From: Photorhabdus cinerea
GTDB lineage: Bacteria > Pseudomonadota > Gammaproteobacteria > Enterobacterales > Enterobacteriaceae
Direction of reading: 5' to 3'
NCBI RefSeq assembly: GCF_011189575.1
Contig: NZ_PUJW01000009.1
Coordinates: 62,001 to 126,000 of the forward strand
DNA length: 64,000 nucleotides
Shown here: positions 62,748 to 64,000 of the stretch, piece after piece
Layout of the letters: each line of letters begins with the position of its first letter
Numbering within the stretch: position 1 is the first letter of the stretch
Translations under genes and position numbers: made by a program
The notes under the pieces: model-generated
Databases searched by the model: none
What the model was told of the DNA's origin: nothing
The model's input: the letters and a program-made list of their open reading frames with translations, nothing else

Positions 62748-64000
62748 TTAAATCAATATCTCTTTCTCAGAAATTGCGCCGCATTCATTTAATGCATTAC
62801 CTACTTGTTGTAGCTGATACATCTGATAATAACGCCCACATTCAGCCAATAACTGCTGATGGCGTCCTTGTTCAATAATTGCACCACGATGCAGCACTAA
62901 AATAGTATCGGCTTCTACAATAGTGGACAGACGGTGAGCAATGACAATCAAAGTCGTTTGCTGACGAATCAATCTCAAAGCCTGTTGTATCGCTTGTTCT
63001 GTACCAGAATCGATATTTGCTGTCGCTTCATCAAGGATTAAAATTTGCGGTGTTTGCACTAACACCCTCGCCATAGCAAGCAGTTGTTTTTGCCCTGCTG
63101 ACAACGTATTACCCTGCTCTCCCAAGATAGTATGAAGACCATTAGGCAATGAACGTACTAATTCAGCTAATTGTACTGTTTCCAATACCTGCCAGATTTT
63201 CTCTTCTGAGATATTCCGACCAAGCGTAATATTACCAAAGAAAGAGTCAACAAGAACAACCGGGTCCTGCTGAACTATTGCCACTCCATTACGTAACACC
63301 GAATGAGACAAGGATGATACAGATCGGCCGTCAAGGTAAATTTCCCCCTTCTGCCACGGGTAATACCCCATCAGTAAATTTGCCAACGTACTTTTACCAC
63401 TGCCAGTATGCCCAACCAAAGCAACAAAACCGTGGGTCGGAATCTGCACATTGATATCTTGTAAAACTACTTTGTTATCTCGGTAAGAAAAACTCAAATT
63501 TTCTATTTCAATCCGACCGCTGGATAACGGCTGACTATCTATGCCATAACCTTGTTGAGGACTATCCATTAACTCAAATATCCTCTCACCAGAAACTACA
63601 GCCTGTTGCAGGATAGATTGCTGAGAAGCCAGTTCGATTAGTGGTTCATTCAGTCGCCCTAAGTAATTAATAAAAGCATACAATACCCCAACACCAATCA
63701 CCCCTGATCCACTGAATCCAAACAGCACTATAAGACCACACAACACCATAGCCGATAACAAACTCAGTAATGGCCTCAATAAAAGCCCATCCAACCGTAG
63801 TGCCTGCATTCTCACTTTATAATGAGCACGGTTAGTCAATAATATACGCTCACCAAAACGAGCCTGTTGCCTGAATTGCTGAACAACATGCATTCCATTG
63901 ATGATCTCGTTAAAGTCATCATTAATATCAGCCAGATAACTACGTACCCGCCGAATAATAGGTGTACTCAGGTGCTGATATATTGCCATGACAATTAACA
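62748..64000 (-). CDS. mdlB: MdlB, ABC exporter half-transporter (C-terminal part, runs off the window)
   Basis: At least 417 C-terminal residues of a roughly 590-residue ABC exporter. The frame stays open to the window edge (LIVMAIYQHL), so the Met near 63989 is internal. The end of the transmembrane domain (RRVRSYLADINDDFNEI, RPLLSLLSAMVLCG) is followed by the ATPase with Walker A LVGHTGSGKST, signature LSAGQKQ, Walker B ILILDEAT and IAHRLS. It probably forms a heterodimer with MdlA. The substrate is uncertain. Upstream of glnK, as in E. coli. Confidence 0.95.
   Translation of the reverse strand, partial: LIVMAIYQHLSTPIIRRVRSYLADINDDFNEIINGMHVVQQFRQQARFGERILLTNRAHYKVRMQALRLDGLLLRPLLSLLSAMVLCGLIVLFGFSGSGVIGVGVLYAFINYLGRLNEPLIELASQQSILQQAVVSGERIFELMDSPQQGYGIDSQPLSSGRIEIENLSFSYRDNKVVLQDINVQIPTHGFVALVGHTGSGKSTLANLLMGYYPWQKGEIYLDGRSVSSLSHSVLRNGVAIVQQDPVVLVDSFFGNITLGRNISEEKIWQVLETVQLAELVRSLPNGLHTILGEQGNTLSAGQKQLLAMARVLVQTPQILILDEATANIDSGTEQAIQQALRLIRQQTTLIVIAHRLSTIVEADTILVLHRGAIIEQGRHQQLLAECGRYYQMYQLQQVGNALNECGAISEKEILI

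Noticed and set aside
1..64000. CRISPR arrays and complete insertion sequences
   Set aside because: No regularly spaced repeats or intact transposase genes with terminal inverted repeats were seen anywhere in the window.

Overview
The window looks like a chromosomal segment of an enterobacterial insect pathogen or symbiont, most likely Photorhabdus or a close relative in the Morganellaceae. The backbone is moderately AT-rich. It encodes enterobacterial orthologues throughout, mostly in E. coli-like blocks (gmhA-fadE; rsmE-gshB-yqgE-yqgF-yggR-yggS; rdgB-hemW; yggL-trmB-mutY-yggX-mltC; gsk/hemH/adk/htpG/recR/ybaB/dnaX/apt/priC/rsmS; acrR/acrAB/hha; ffs/ybaY/tesB/amtB/glnK/mdlB). It also has an Na+-translocating NADH dehydrogenase (nqr), which E. 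coli lacks. Genus assignment is inference; no marker gene was compared.

Layout. 1-9.2 kb: end of the nqr operon, the murein L,D-endopeptidase dpaA, yafJ, gmhA, fadE with a FadR-like box, and the divergent lysA/lysR pair. 10.2-13.5 kb: accessory genes, namely a LysR regulator facing a periplasmic MBL-fold protein with a degenerate metal site plus a DsbA-like protein, then an isolated prepilin peptidase. 13.8-21.5 kb: rsmE to hemW. 21.5-24.6 kb: an AT-rich accessory gap with a possible gene remnant, an unrecognised 220-residue protein with hydrophobic segments, and an orphan iron-siderophore binding protein behind a 37-bp perfect palindrome. 24.6-30.1 kb: yggN, glsB, yggL, trmB, mutY, yggX, mltC.

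30.3-36.4 kb: a tRNA-Phe gene followed by a decayed genomic island. It holds a 5'-truncated tyrosine integrase with an apparent Arg-to-Trp change in its active site, a very GC-rich non-coding segment with inverted repeats, a GC-richer gene for an unrecognised 1043-residue protein, a 29-codon upstream ORF, and a second, almost deleted copy of the integrase 3' end with its terminator. Beyond the island gene order jumps to the gsk-to-apt block, with a wzz-type gene inserted between hemH and gsk.

48-52.2 kb: an accessory cluster (DUF1284 protein, 2OG-Fe(II) oxygenase-like protein, DMT transporter, and the biotin ECF transporter bioM-bioN-bioY) sits where E. coli has mscK, between rsmS and acrR. 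52.6-59.2 kb: acrR, acrAB with a recognisable AcrR operator, a degraded tomB, an intact hha, and the 4.5S RNA gene. 59.3-64 kb: ybaY, tesB, the nitrogen-regulated glnK-amtB pair behind a sigma-54 promoter and NtrC site, and mdlB running off the right edge.

The strongest leads for something undescribed are the pheV-type island with its giant orphan protein, the 220-residue orphan at 22.3 kb, and the oxygenase/DMT/BioMNY cluster. None of these could be checked against a database here.
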